Source: Crenalkalicoccus roseus
GTDB taxonomy: Bacteria; Pseudomonadota; Alphaproteobacteria; Acetobacterales; Acetobacteraceae
DNA length: 50,949 nt
Direction of reading: 5' to 3'
NCBI RefSeq assembly: GCF_004761865.1
Contig: NZ_SJDM01000022.1
Span: forward strand, 1 to 50,949
Position 1 is the stretch's first letter. Every line of letters begins with the position of its first letter. The position numbers and the translations under genes were made by a program. A model generated the notes under the pieces. That model was given only the letters and a program-made list of their open reading frames with translations. It searched no databases and had not been told where the DNA came from. Of the stretch, positions 35,184 through 43,653 are shown piece by piece.

Positions 35184-36368
35184 TCAGCCCCGCAGCAGGC
35201 CGCCGAGCGGCGGGGCGGCGTCGCTGCCGGGGAAGGCCTGCGCCACCGCGGCGGGCGGCAGCAGCAGGTGATCCCGCAGCACCCCCTTGGCGAGGCGCCG
35301 GAGGTCGAGCGTCGGGGCGAGGTCGCGCCCCTCGAACAGCGCCGCCTCGTCGAGGCCCGGCCAGTCCGCCAGCACCCGCCCGCCGGCCACCGCGCCGCCA
35401 AGCAGGAAGGCGGCGCCGCCCGTGCCGTGGTCGGTGCCGTTGTTGCCGTTGACGCGGGCGGTGCGGCCGAACTCCGTCACCACCAGCACGGCGGTGCGCG
35501 CCCAGTGCGGGCCGAGGCCCTCCCTCATCGCGGCGAGCCCGGCATCCAGCGCCCGCAGCGGCCCCTGCAGCCGCGCCGCCTGCCCCGTATGGGTGTCCCA
35601 GCCCCCGAGTTCGAGCGCCGCCACGCGCGGCCCCTGCGGCTCCGCGAGCAGCCTCGCCGCGGCGGCGGCGAGGTCGGGGAAGCTGCCGCGCTGCTCGGGC
35701 CCGGCCGCCGTGCCGCCCATCGCCTGCTCGGCGAAGCCGCGCGCGCGCAGCCCCTCCGCGAAGGCGGGGCCGAGCCGCGGGTCGGCGGCGTGCAGCGCCG
35801 CCAGCCGGTCGAGCAGTTCGGGGGAGGGCCGCGCCAAGCCGGGCGGGGCGTAGGCGCCGACCGGGGTCGGACCGCGCAGCAGCAGCGGCACGCCGGTGCC
35901 GACGGCGAGCCCCGCCCGCGCCTCGGGCGGGTTCGGCACCGCGGCCAGCGCCCGGTTCAGCCAGCCGCTGGAGAGGCGCTCGGGCGCCCCGCCCTCCAGC
36001 AGGTCCTGCGCCTCGAAATGGCTGCGGCTGCGGTGCGGGGCGGCGACGGCGTGCAGCACCAGCGCCTCCCCCGCTGCGTACATGCCGTGCAGGGCGGACA
36101 GCGCCGGGTGCAGGCCGAAGAAGCCGCCCATGTCGAGCAGCCCCCCCTCCCGCCCCGGCTCGGGCAGGGCGAGCGGCCCGCGCAGCCCGGCCAGCGCCGG
36201 GTCGCCGTAGGGCTGCACGGCGTAGAGCCCATCCAGCGCCCCGCGCAGGATCACCACCACCAGCCGCCGCTCCCCCGGCAGGCGGGCGAAGGCCATGCGG
36301 GTGCGGCCGACCGCGACGGTGGCGGCGAGGCCGAGCAGGAAGCCGCGGCGGGTGGGGCGGAGGCTCAT
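35184..36368 (-). CDS. DUF1501 family Tat-exported protein
   Basis: 394 residues. Twin-arginine signal RPTRRGFLLGLAATVAVG. The body has LVVVILRGALDGLYAVQPYG, HAVAAPHRSRSHFEAQDLLE, ELGGWDTHTGQAARL and TEFGRTARVNGNNGTDHGTG, all typical of DUF1501, a family related to alkaline phosphatase/sulfatase folds. The HXXSHF- and DHGTG-type motifs probably bind metal. It overlaps the upstream DUF1800 gene by 4 bases; the two families are nearly always paired. Their substrate is not established. Confidence 0.9.
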   Translation of the reverse strand: MSLRPTRRGFLLGLAATVAVGRTRMAFARLPGERRLVVVILRGALDGLYAVQPYGDPALAGLRGPLALPEPGREGGLLDMGGFFGLHPALSALHGMYAAGEALVLHAVAAPHRSRSHFEAQDLLEGGAPERLSSGWLNRALAAVPNPPEARAGLAVGTGVPLLLRGPTPVGAYAPPGLARPSPELLDRLAALHAADPRLGPAFAEGLRARGFAEQAMGGTAAGPEQRGSFPDLAAAAARLLAEPQGPRVAALELGGWDTHTGQAARLQGPLRALDAGLAAMREGLGPHWARTAVLVVTEFGRTARVNGNNGTDHGTGGAAFLLGGAVAGGRVLADWPGLDEAALFEGRDLAPTLDLRRLAKGVLRDHLLLPPAAVAQAFPGSDAAPPLGGLLRG

Positions 36369-37672
36369 CGGGCCATGAACTCCGGGCTGGCGAGGAGCAG
36401 CGTCAGCGCGTCGCGCACCGCCCCGGCGCGGGCCATGGCGGCGAGCGTCCCGGGCCGGATGAGGGGGCCGAGCGCCAGCTCGGCCACCGCCGCCGGGTCG
36501 GCCCCGGCGCCGAAGCGGCCGGCGAGGGTGTAGGCCCAGTCCACCCGGCGCATCAGCGCCTCGGGCGCCGCCCATTCGGCGGCGGTGTCGGGCCAGCCAT
36601 TGGGCTGCGGCGCGCGCCAGAGCGGCTGGCCGAGCGCGGCGAGCCCGGCCGGCACCGCCTCCGCCCGCTCCTCCGGCAGGCCGAGGGCGCGGCAGGCGGC
36701 GAGCACGTGGTCCACCGGCGCGCGCAGCTTGGTGAGCGGCGGCTCCCAGGCGCCGGGCAGGCGGATCAGCGCCCGCGCCGCCTCGCCGAGGTCGCCCCCG
36801 GTGTCGCGCAGCCGCCCCTCCACCGCGCGCACCGCCGCCTCGGGCGGGGTGTCGGCGACGAAGTGGCGCACCAGGCGGGTGGCGAGGTGGCGGAAGGTGG
36901 CGGGGTGGGTGGCGAGGAAGCGCAGCGCCGCCTCGCCCTCCGCCTCGCCGGGGCCGAAGACGCGGCCGAGCAGGCGCTTCTCCCCCGGCTCGTGCGCCGC
37001 GGCGCGGAAGACGAAGCCGAAGGGCTCGGCGCGCAGCGCCACGCTCCAGCCGGTGAGGAGGCGCGCCAGCGCCTGCACGTCGGCCTGGGTATAGCCGCCG
37101 GCCGGGGAGAGGGTGTGCAGTTCCAGGATCTCGCGCGCCAGGTTCTCGTTCAGGCCGCGCCCGCCGCGCCGGCCGGCCGGGCTCGCAGGGCCGACCGAGC
37201 CGGCATTGTCGAGGTAGAGCAGCATCGCCGGGTGCCGCGCCACGGCCAGCAGCATGTCGGCGAAGCGGCCGGTGACGTGGGGGCGGATCGCCTCGCGCTC
37301 GTAGGCGCCGGCCACCGCGTTCACCAGCGGCCCGCGGCGGCTGATGGTGAAGTGGTTCATCCAGAAGTCCACCAGCCGCTCGCGGAAGGGCTGGGGGGTG
37401 GCGAGGCGGCGGCGCGCCCAGGCCAGCGCCTCCTCCCGCGCCAGGGCGGGGACGCGGCCGCGGCCGGGGGGCATGCCGCCATTCGCCGCGCGATCCTCCT
37501 CGTCGGCCTGGCGGGCGCGCAGCCCGTCGGCGGCGCTGGGGCCGGGGGGGAGCGGCGCCTCGGGGCCGAGCTGGGCCTCAAGCCAGGCGAGGGGATCGGC
37601 GGGCGGCACCTCTCCGGGCCTCGGGCCGAGGCCGAAGCGGATGGCGGCGACATGGCCGGCGGCGGGCGGCAT
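36365..37672 (-). CDS. DUF1800 family protein
   Basis: 435 residues. Begins with AAIRFGLGPRPGEVPPADPL, the N-terminal pattern of the family. Then FRERLVDFWMNHFTISRRGP, YEREAIRPHVTGRFADMLLA, VARHPAMLLYLDNAGSVGP, RGLNENLAREILELHTLS and GYTQADVQALARLLTGWSVA, all hallmark DUF1800 segments. No clear signal peptide. It is the partner of the downstream DUF1501 protein (ATGA overlap) and probably acts with it. Start ATG 37672. Confidence 0.9.
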   Translation of the reverse strand: MPPAAGHVAAIRFGLGPRPGEVPPADPLAWLEAQLGPEAPLPPGPSAADGLRARQADEEDRAANGGMPPGRGRVPALAREEALAWARRRLATPQPFRERLVDFWMNHFTISRRGPLVNAVAGAYEREAIRPHVTGRFADMLLAVARHPAMLLYLDNAGSVGPASPAGRRGGRGLNENLAREILELHTLSPAGGYTQADVQALARLLTGWSVALRAEPFGFVFRAAAHEPGEKRLLGRVFGPGEAEGEAALRFLATHPATFRHLATRLVRHFVADTPPEAAVRAVEGRLRDTGGDLGEAARALIRLPGAWEPPLTKLRAPVDHVLAACRALGLPEERAEAVPAGLAALGQPLWRAPQPNGWPDTAAEWAAPEALMRRVDWAYTLAGRFGAGADPAAVAELALGPLIRPGTLAAMARAGAVRDALTLLLASPEFMAR

Positions 37673-37733
37673 GGGCCCTGCCTAGCACAACCCGGGGGCG
37701 AATTCCGCCGCCGGCGCGTAACGGAGTGTGACG

Positions 37734-37757
37734 GGGCCGGGGCAGGCGCCCCGGCCC
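37734..37757 (-). terminator. Strong stem-loop downstream of rho
   Basis: GGGCCGGGGC-AGGC-GCCCCGGCCC: a perfect 10-bp G/C stem with a 4-base loop, starting 4 bases after the rho stop. There is no U-run after the stem, so it may be an mRNA-stabilising or Rho-assisted 3' structure rather than a classical intrinsic terminator. Confidence 0.5.
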
Positions 37758-37761
37758 GCCC

Positions 37762-39036
37762 TCAGGTGTTCATCGCGTCGAAGAAGTCCTGGTTGGTCTT
37801 GCTGTACTTCAGCTTGTCCAGCAGGAACTCCATCGCGTCCTGGGTGCCCATCGGGTTCAGGATGCGGCGCAGCACCCACATCTTGGCCAGCGTCGCGCGG
37901 TCCACCAGCAGCTCCTCCTTCCGCGTGCCGGACTTGGTGATGTCGATGGCGGGGAAGGTGCGCTTGTCGGAGAGCTTGCGGTCGAGCACGATCTCGCAGT
38001 TGCCGGTGCCCTTGAACTCCTCGAAGATCACCTCGTCCATGCGGCTGCCGGTGTCGATCAGCGCGGTGGCGATGATGGTGAGGCTGCCGCCCTCCTCGAT
38101 GTTGCGCGCGGCGCCGAAGAAGCGCTTCGGGCGCTGCAGCGCGTTGGCGTCCACGCCGCCCGTCAGCACCTTGCCCGAGGAGGGCACGACGGAGTTGTAG
38201 GCGCGCCCGAGGCGGGTGATCGAATCGAGCAGGATCACCACGTCGCGCTTGTGCTCGACCAGGCGCTTCGCCTTCTCGAGCACCATCTCGGTCACCTGCA
38301 CGTGGCGCGTCGCCGGCTCGTCGAAGGTGGAGGCGATCACCTCCCCGCGCACGGTGCGGGCCATGTCCGTCACTTCCTCCGGCCGCTCGTCGATCAGCAG
38401 CACGATGAGGTAGACGTCGGGGTGGTTGGCGGTGATGCTGCGGGCGATGTTCTGCAGCATCACCGTCTTGCCGGTGCGCGGCGGCGCCACGATCAGCGCC
38501 CGCTGGCCCATGCCGATCGGCGCGATCAGGTCGATGACGCGGTGCGTGTAGTCCTTGGTCGGCCCCTTCGCCACCGATTCGAGCTCGGGGTTCTCCATCT
38601 TCAGCCGCCGGTTCGGGTAGAGCGGCGTCAGGTTGTCGAAATTGATGCGGTGGCGGAGCGCCTCGGGCGGCTCGAAATTGATGGCGTTGACCTTGAGCAG
38701 CGCGAAGTAGCGTTCCCCGTCCTTGGGGGCGCGGATCTGCCCCTCCACCGTGTCGCCGGTGCGCAGGCCGAAGCGGCGCACCTGGGCGGGGGAGACGTAG
38801 ATGTCGTCCGGCCCGGGCAGGTAGTTGGCCTGCGGGCTGCGCAGGAAGCCGAAGCCGTCGGGCAGGATCTCGAGGGTGCCCTCGCCGTAGATCGCCTGGT
38901 CGTTCTCCGCGAGCTGCTTCAGGATCGCGAACATCATGTCCTGCTTGCGCAGGTTGGACGCGTTCTCGATTTGCAGGCTCTCGGCGAAGGAGAGGAGGTC
39001 GGCTGGGCTCTTGGACTTGAGTTCTGAGAGATGCAT
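37762..39036 (-). CDS. rho: Transcription termination factor Rho
   Basis: 424 residues. ATP-driven hexameric RNA translocase. The N-terminal domain begins [20 protein letters not shown]. The RNA-binding fold has [20 protein letters not shown]. Walker A is [16 protein letters not shown] and Walker [17 protein letters not shown]. The R-loop/Q-loop region is [20 protein letters not shown], and the C-terminus is [21 protein letters not shown]. Start ATG 39036. Upstream is a 340-bp leader region. In many alphaproteobacteria rho adjoins mnmE; here mnmE is about 29 kb away. Confidence 0.98.
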   Translation of the reverse strand: MHLSELKSKSPADLLSFAESLQIENASNLRKQDMMFAILKQLAENDQAIYGEGTLEILPDGFGFLRSPQANYLPGPDDIYVSPAQVRRFGLRTGDTVEGQIRAPKDGERYFALLKVNAINFEPPEALRHRINFDNLTPLYPNRRLKMENPELESVAKGPTKDYTHRVIDLIAPIGMGQRALIVAPPRTGKTVMLQNIARSITANHPDVYLIVLLIDERPEEVTDMARTVRGEVIASTFDEPATRHVQVTEMVLEKAKRLVEHKRDVVILLDSITRLGRAYNSVVPSSGKVLTGGVDANALQRPKRFFGAARNIEEGGSLTIIATALIDTGSRMDEVIFEEFKGTGNCEIVLDRKLSDKRTFPAIDITKSGTRKEELLVDRATLAKMWVLRRILNPMGTQDAMEFLLDKLKYSKTNQDFFDAMNT

Positions 39037-39376
39037 GGCGCAACGCGTCCGGATGCGAAGGGAGGCCGGGACCCTTCCCGTTGGCCGGCGCCGGCGCGGG
39101 GGCGCCGCGCCTGGGCCTCGGCCCGTCGCCTGTGCCGGAAGCCGCGGGCCCTGAGTGGCCCTCCGCCGCCGGCCGGCGCTGTCCCGAAAGAAGAAGGGGA
39201 GATTGATGGCGAGGCGGACAGGCCGCTTCGTCCACCGCGGGGGAGACGCGCCGCAACCCTAAGCACCACGACCCCGCCCGTCAATGCGCAGATGGTGGAA
39301 GGGCCGGTCGCGTTCAAGGCCCGCGCCACCGGCGCCGCGCCCGCGCGTTCAGCTTCCGTGTCGGAAGGAGGAAACG
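39037..39376. promoter_or_regulatory. Divergent upstream region of rho and the 77-aa gene
   Basis: 340 bases without a convincing gene. It should hold the rho promoter and leader on the minus strand and, on the plus strand, the promoter of the small gene whose ribosome site GGAAGGAGG is visible at 39363-39371. I see no clear -10/-35 pair, riboswitch or repeat. Confidence 0.4.
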
Positions 39377-39610
39377 ATGGACGGCGACGAACTCGGCCGG
39401 CGGCTCCGCCGGCTGCGCGCCGATTCGCGCGCATGGTCGCGGCTCGCGCTGCTGTGGCGCGCCAGCGCGGGGACGAGCGGGGAGAGCGCCATGCACTGCG
39501 TGCGGGCGGTGCGCCAGCCGCTGCGCCGGCTGGAGCCGCTGCGGCGCCGCCTCGGCCTCTTCGCGCCCCTCCCCACCGCGGGGCCGCCGCGCGGCCGCCA
39601 CGAGGGGTAG
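39377..39610 (+). CDS. Small arginine-rich hypothetical protein, 77 aa
   Basis: ATG 39377 directly follows an excellent ribosome site (GGAAGGAGGAAACG). The protein, MDGDELGRRLRRLRADSRAW followed by SRLALLWRASAGTSGESAMH, is strongly basic and probably helical, with one cysteine and no recognised domain. The good ribosome site supports translation, but short Arg-rich frames are common by chance at this G+C. Confidence is therefore moderate. Confidence 0.5.
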   Translation: MDGDELGRRLRRLRADSRAWSRLALLWRASAGTSGESAMHCVRAVRQPLRRLEPLRRRLGLFAPLPTAGPPRGRHEG

Positions 39611-39716
39611 GACCCCGCCCGCTCGGGGGCCGGAACCGGCCGGGCGGGCCACGCCGCCCCCGCGGCCGGAGCGATGGGGCTGTCGCCATGGCCGCGGCCG
39701 GGAGGAGGCGGCGCTG

Positions 39717-40190
39717 ATGCGGCTGTTCCTCGACCTCGACGGGGTGCTGGCCGATTTCGACCGCGGCGTGCGGGAGGTGACCGGGAAGCGGCCGGAGGAG
39801 CTGCCGTTGAAGACCATGTGGGCCGCGCTCGCCCGCGCGCCGCGCTTCTTCGAGACCCTGGCCTTCCTGCACGACGCCGAGGCGCTGTGGCGCTTCTGCG
39901 AGCCGCATCGCCCGACCATCCTCACCGGCCTGCCGCTCGGCGCCTGGGCGCCGGAGCAGAAGCGCCGCTGGGTGGCGCGGATGCTGGGCGCGCATGTGCC
40001 GGTGATCACCTGCATGAGCCGGGAAAAGCCGCGCTGGTCCGGCCCCGGCCACGTGCTGGTGGACGACCGCGCCTCGGCCCGCGAGGGGTGGGAGCGGAAG
40101 GGCGGCGTCTTCGTCCACCACCGCTCGGCGGAGGACACCATCGCCGCCCTGCGCCGCCTCGGCTTCACCGGGGAGCGGGCGGCGGGCTGA
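39717..40190 (+). CDS. HAD-like phosphatase (5'-nucleotidase NT5C type)
   Basis: 157 residues. Motif I is RLFLDLDGVLADFDRGVREV with both aspartates, then PTILTGLPLGAWAPEQKRRW (motif II Thr), the lysine in SREKPRWSGPGHVLVDDRAS, and the acidic motif IV VLVDDR. Its length and the small cap fit the deoxyribonucleotidase-like NT5C family. Substrate inferred only. ATG 39717 follows GGAGGAGGCGCTG. Confidence 0.83.
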   Translation: MRLFLDLDGVLADFDRGVREVTGKRPEELPLKTMWAALARAPRFFETLAFLHDAEALWRFCEPHRPTILTGLPLGAWAPEQKRRWVARMLGAHVPVITCMSREKPRWSGPGHVLVDDRASAREGWERKGGVFVHHRSAEDTIAALRRLGFTGERAAG

Positions 40191-40199
40191 GGCTTCCCC

Positions 40200-41777
40200 T
40201 CAGCCCACCCCCGGCAGCGCCTCCGCGCTGCCGCCGTGGCGCGCGCGCAGCTCCCGCTTCAGCAGCTTGCCCGCGGTGTTGCGCGGCAGGTGGTCGGCGA
40301 AGATCACCCGCTTCGGCAGCTTGTAGGGCGCGAGCGTCTGCCGCGCATGGGCGATCAGCGCCTCCTCGCTCGCCTGCTGGCCGGGGCGCAGCACCACCAC
40401 CGCCGTCACCGCCTCGATCCAGCGCGGGTCGGGCAGGCCGACGACGGCGCATTCCGAGACCGCGGGGTGGGTCAGGATCGCGTCCTCGACCTCCCGGCTC
40501 GCCACCAGCACGCCGCCGGTGTTGATCACGTCCTTCACGCGATCCACGATGGTGATGTAGCCCTCCGCGTCCATGGTGCCGACGTCGCCGGAGTGGAACC
40601 AGCCGCCGCGGAAGGCCTCCTCCGTCTCCTTCTCCATGCCCCAGTAGCCGGTCAGCAGCTGCGGCGAGCGGTGCACGATCTCGCCGCGCTCGCCCGGCGG
40701 CACGTCGCGCATCTCGGCGTCCACGATGCGGGTCTCCACGGTCAGGATCGGGCGGCCGACCGAGGCGGGGCGCGCCGCGTGCTCCTCCGGCCGCAGCACC
40801 GTGGCGAGCGGGGCGATCTCGCTCTGGCCGTAGCAATTGTAGGGCAGCGCGTTGGGCAGGCGGCTCTGCAGCTCCTGCAGCACCGGCACCGGCATGATGG
40901 CGGCGCCGTAGTAGAGGCGGCGCAGCGAGGAGAGGTCGCGCCTCCCGAACTCCTCGTGCCGCAGCAGGCTGATCCAGGCGGTGGGGGGCGCGAAGAAGCT
41001 GGTGATCCGCTCCCGCTCGATCAGCGCCAGCACCCGCGCCGGCTCCGGCGCCTCGATCAGCAGCGTCTCGGCGCCGACCAGGAGCTGGGGCATGGTGAAG
41101 GCGTGCATCTGCGCCGTGTGGTAGAGCGGCAGCGCCGCCAGCGCCCGGTCCTCTTCCGAGAAGTCGAGCGCCATGGCGGCGGCGGCGTATTCGGCGATGT
41201 AGGCGCGGTGCGTCATCATCGCCCCCTTGGGCGCCCCGGTGGTGCCCGAGGTGTAGATGATCTGCACCAGGTCGGTGTCGGAGAGCGCCTCGTCCGGCGG
41301 CGGCCCCCGGTCCCAGGCCGGATCCAGCGCGGCGGCGAGCGCATCGGCCGCGCCCCCGCCCCCGTCTATGGTGCCGCGCAGCGTCACCCCCGCCTGCGCC
41401 GCCGCCTGGTCCGCCGCGGCGGCCAGGGCGGGCTGGTGGAACAGCGCCCGCGCCCCCGACTGGCGGAGGATGTAGGCGAGCTCCCCCGGCGTCAGCGCAT
41501 AGTTCGCCGGCACGTGCACCAGCCCCGCCCGCGCGCAGCCAAGCCAGAGCAGCAGGTAGCCGTCCGAGTTGCGGCCATAGGCCACCACCCGCTCCCCGGG
41601 CGCGAGCCCCGCCGCGAGCAGCGCCCGCGCCACCCGGTCCGCGGCGCGGTCGAGGTCGGCGAAGCTCCAGCGGCGGTCGGCGAAGCGCAGCGCGGTGCGG
41701 TCGCGGTTCCGCCGCGCCGCGCGCCGCAGCGCGTCGCCGACGGTGCTGCGCCCGGCCCGGGCGGCATTGGCGTCCAT
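40200..41777 (-). CDS. AMP-dependent acyl-CoA synthetase/ligase
   Basis: 525 residues, ANL superfamily. P-loop-like A3 motif IIYTSGTTGAPKGAMM, then A5 YGQSEIAPLAT, A7 GEIVHRSPQLLTGYWG, A8 HSGDVGTMDAEGYITIVDRV with KDVINTGGVLVASREVEDAI, and A10 PRNTAGKLLKREL with the catalytic Lys. It activates a carboxylic acid, probably a fatty or short aromatic acid, to its CoA thioester. Start ATG 41777. It lies downstream of the asparaginase gene with an 87-base gap, so it may be a separate transcript. Substrate not assignable. Confidence 0.93.
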   Translation of the reverse strand: MDANAARAGRSTVGDALRRAARRNRDRTALRFADRRWSFADLDRAADRVARALLAAGLAPGERVVAYGRNSDGYLLLWLGCARAGLVHVPANYALTPGELAYILRQSGARALFHQPALAAAADQAAAQAGVTLRGTIDGGGGAADALAAALDPAWDRGPPPDEALSDTDLVQIIYTSGTTGAPKGAMMTHRAYIAEYAAAAMALDFSEEDRALAALPLYHTAQMHAFTMPQLLVGAETLLIEAPEPARVLALIERERITSFFAPPTAWISLLRHEEFGRRDLSSLRRLYYGAAIMPVPVLQELQSRLPNALPYNCYGQSEIAPLATVLRPEEHAARPASVGRPILTVETRIVDAEMRDVPPGERGEIVHRSPQLLTGYWGMEKETEEAFRGGWFHSGDVGTMDAEGYITIVDRVKDVINTGGVLVASREVEDAILTHPAVSECAVVGLPDPRWIEAVTAVVVLRPGQQASEEALIAHARQTLAPYKLPKRVIFADHLPRNTAGKLLKRELRARHGGSAEALPGVG

Positions 41778-41864
41778 GGTGGTCTCCCTGCTCTCGGCCG
41801 CGCCCGGGGCGCGGGCGGCGCGCAGTCTGCCGGGCCGCGGCGGCGATGCAAGGCCCGGGCGGCG

Positions 41865-42794
41865 TCAGGGTTCCCCGGGCCCGCGCAGGATCGCCACCTC
41901 CGGCGCTCCGCCCGCGCGCAGCAGGCCGCGATGCATCCCCGCGGTGCCGAAGACCAGCGCCGCCGCGCCGGCCGCGTCCACCGCGACCAGCCCGCCCTGG
42001 CCGCCGCTCTCCGGCACGCGGCCGAGCACCACGCGCTCCGCCGCCGCGCGCAGGCCAAGGCCGCCGAGGCGCATCAGCGCCGAGACTTCGTGCGCCGCGG
42101 CGCAGCGGATGAAGGCCTCGCCGGTGCCGGTGCAGGAGACGGCGACCGTCCCGTCCGCCCAGGTGCCGGCGCCGATCAGCGGGCTGTCGCCGACCCGCCC
42201 GTCGCGCTTGCCGGTCATCCCGCCCGTGGAGGTGGCGGCAGCGAGCCGGCCGGCCGCGTCGCGCGCCACCGCGCCGACCGTGCCCATGCTTCCGGGGAGG
42301 TCGTGGTCGAGCGCCACCCGCCCTGCCGCCGCGGCGAGCTGCGCGCGGCGGTGCGCGGTGACGAACCAGGCGGGCTCCTCGGTCGCCAGCCCCTCGGCCG
42401 CGGCGAAGGCGTCGGCGGCGGGGCCCACCAGCAGCACGTGCGGCGTGCGCTCCATCACGCGCCGGGCCGCAGCAACGGGGTTGCGGATGCGTGTCACCGC
42501 CGCCACCGCCCCGGCCCGGCCGGCGGCGCCGTCCATCACCGCCGCGTCCATCTCCACCCGGCCGGCGGCGGTCAGCGCGCTGCCGCGGCCGGCGTTGAAC
42601 AGCGGACAGTCCTCGAGCGACCGCACCGCCTCCGCCACCGCGTCGAGCGCGGTGCCGCCCCCCTCCAGCACCGCCCGTCCGGCGGCGAGGGCGGCGAGCA
42701 GCCCCTCCCGGTAGGCGGCCTCGCGCGCCGGCGTCAGCTCGGCCGCGGGTGGCGTGCCGGCGCCGCCATGGATCGCCAGGGTCCAGCCGCTCAT
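41865..42794 (-). CDS. Isoaspartyl peptidase/L-asparaginase (Ntn-hydrolase)
   Basis: 309 residues. Plant-type asparaginase with autocatalytic processing. The opening GWTLAIHGGAG is typical, as are LEGGGTALDAVAEAVRSLED, NAGRGSALTAAGRVEMDAAV and GTVGAVARDAAGRLAAATST. GGMTGKRDGRVGDSPLIGAG follows, with the nucleophile Thr of the conserved G-T-V-G motif where the chain is cleaved. Probably removes isoAsp dipeptides or hydrolyses Asn. ATG 42794 overlaps the hpnK stop (ATGA), so it is co-translated with hopanoid genes without an obvious functional link. Confidence 0.93.
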   Translation of the reverse strand: MSGWTLAIHGGAGTPPAAELTPAREAAYREGLLAALAAGRAVLEGGGTALDAVAEAVRSLEDCPLFNAGRGSALTAAGRVEMDAAVMDGAAGRAGAVAAVTRIRNPVAAARRVMERTPHVLLVGPAADAFAAAEGLATEEPAWFVTAHRRAQLAAAAGRVALDHDLPGSMGTVGAVARDAAGRLAAATSTGGMTGKRDGRVGDSPLIGAGTWADGTVAVSCTGTGEAFIRCAAAHEVSALMRLGGLGLRAAAERVVLGRVPESGGQGGLVAVDAAGAAALVFGTAGMHRGLLRAGGAPEVAILRGPGEP

Positions 42795-43648
42795 GCGCCA
42801 AGCATTGCCGCGTAGCCGCCGCTGGCGAGCCCCGCCGCCGCCTCGCGCACCCGCGCATCGGTCAGCGCCGCCAGCTCCTCGGCGTGGCGGTAGCCGGGGG
42901 CCCCGCCGGGGAAGCCGCCCGCGGTCGCGGGGTGGAGATAGATCTCGGTGGTGCCGGCGGGCAGCAGGGGCAGCACGGCCGCGAGCCGCCCGGCGGTGAA
43001 GGCGCCGGACCAGGCGAGCCCCACCACCCGGTCGGGCGCGGCAAGGCCGAAGCGCGCGGCGAGGCGGCGCAGCAGCGCGGCGAAGGGGACCAGGGCGCGG
43101 CTCTGGGTACGCGGTGTGGCGGGGTCGGCGGCGCGGACCAGAGCCGGCGGCTCCCAGGGGATGCGCACGGCGCGCACGCCGTGCTCGCGCGCCGCGCGGA
43201 AGGCGAGGGCGGCGATCACCGGGTGCAGGTGGAAGTGCCGGTGGGCGTTCAGGTGGTCGCAGGGAAGGCCGGTGGCGCGGAAGGCGGCGAACTGCGCCGC
43301 GATCTCGTCGCGGAGCTGCCGCCGCGCCGCGCGGCTGGCGGCGAGGGCGAGGCCGAGCGCGGCCATGTCGTCGCGCAAGCGCCCGTCGGGGCCGACCAGC
43401 GCCGGGATGCGCGCGGGCGGCAGCACGGGCGTGCCGTTGGTCAGCGTCAGGTGCAGGCCGATGGCGAGGCGCGGGTTGCGGCGGGCGATCGCCACCGCCC
43501 CCGCCGCCGCCCGCTCGCCCACCATCAGGCTGGCGGCGGTCAGCACGCCCTCGCGGTGGGCGCGCTCCACCGCCTCGTTCACCTCCGGGGCGAGGCCGAG
43601 ATCGTCGGCAGTGAGGATGACGCGGCGCTCCGGCCGCGCGCGGGCCAT
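42791..43648 (-). CDS. hpnK: Hopanoid biosynthesis deacetylase HpnK (YdjC/ChbG family)
   Basis: 285 residues. Opening RRVILTADDLGLAPEVNEAV with the metal-binding DD pair, then GLHLTLTNGTPVLPP, CDHLNAHRHFHLHPVIAALA (metal His residues) and TEIYLHPATAGGFPG. HpnK removes the N-acetyl group from GlcNAc-bacteriohopanetetrol to give the glucosamine form. Start ATG 43648, 5 bases after the hpnI stop. General ChbG deacetylases look similar; the hpnI neighbour decides the name. Confidence 0.9.
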   Translation of the reverse strand: MARARPERRVILTADDLGLAPEVNEAVERAHREGVLTAASLMVGERAAAGAVAIARRNPRLAIGLHLTLTNGTPVLPPARIPALVGPDGRLRDDMAALGLALAASRAARRQLRDEIAAQFAAFRATGLPCDHLNAHRHFHLHPVIAALAFRAAREHGVRAVRIPWEPPALVRAADPATPRTQSRALVPFAALLRRLAARFGLAAPDRVVGLAWSGAFTAGRLAAVLPLLPAGTTEIYLHPATAGGFPGGAPGYRHAEELAALTDARVREAAAGLASGGYAAMLGA

Positions 43649-43653
43649 GGCGC

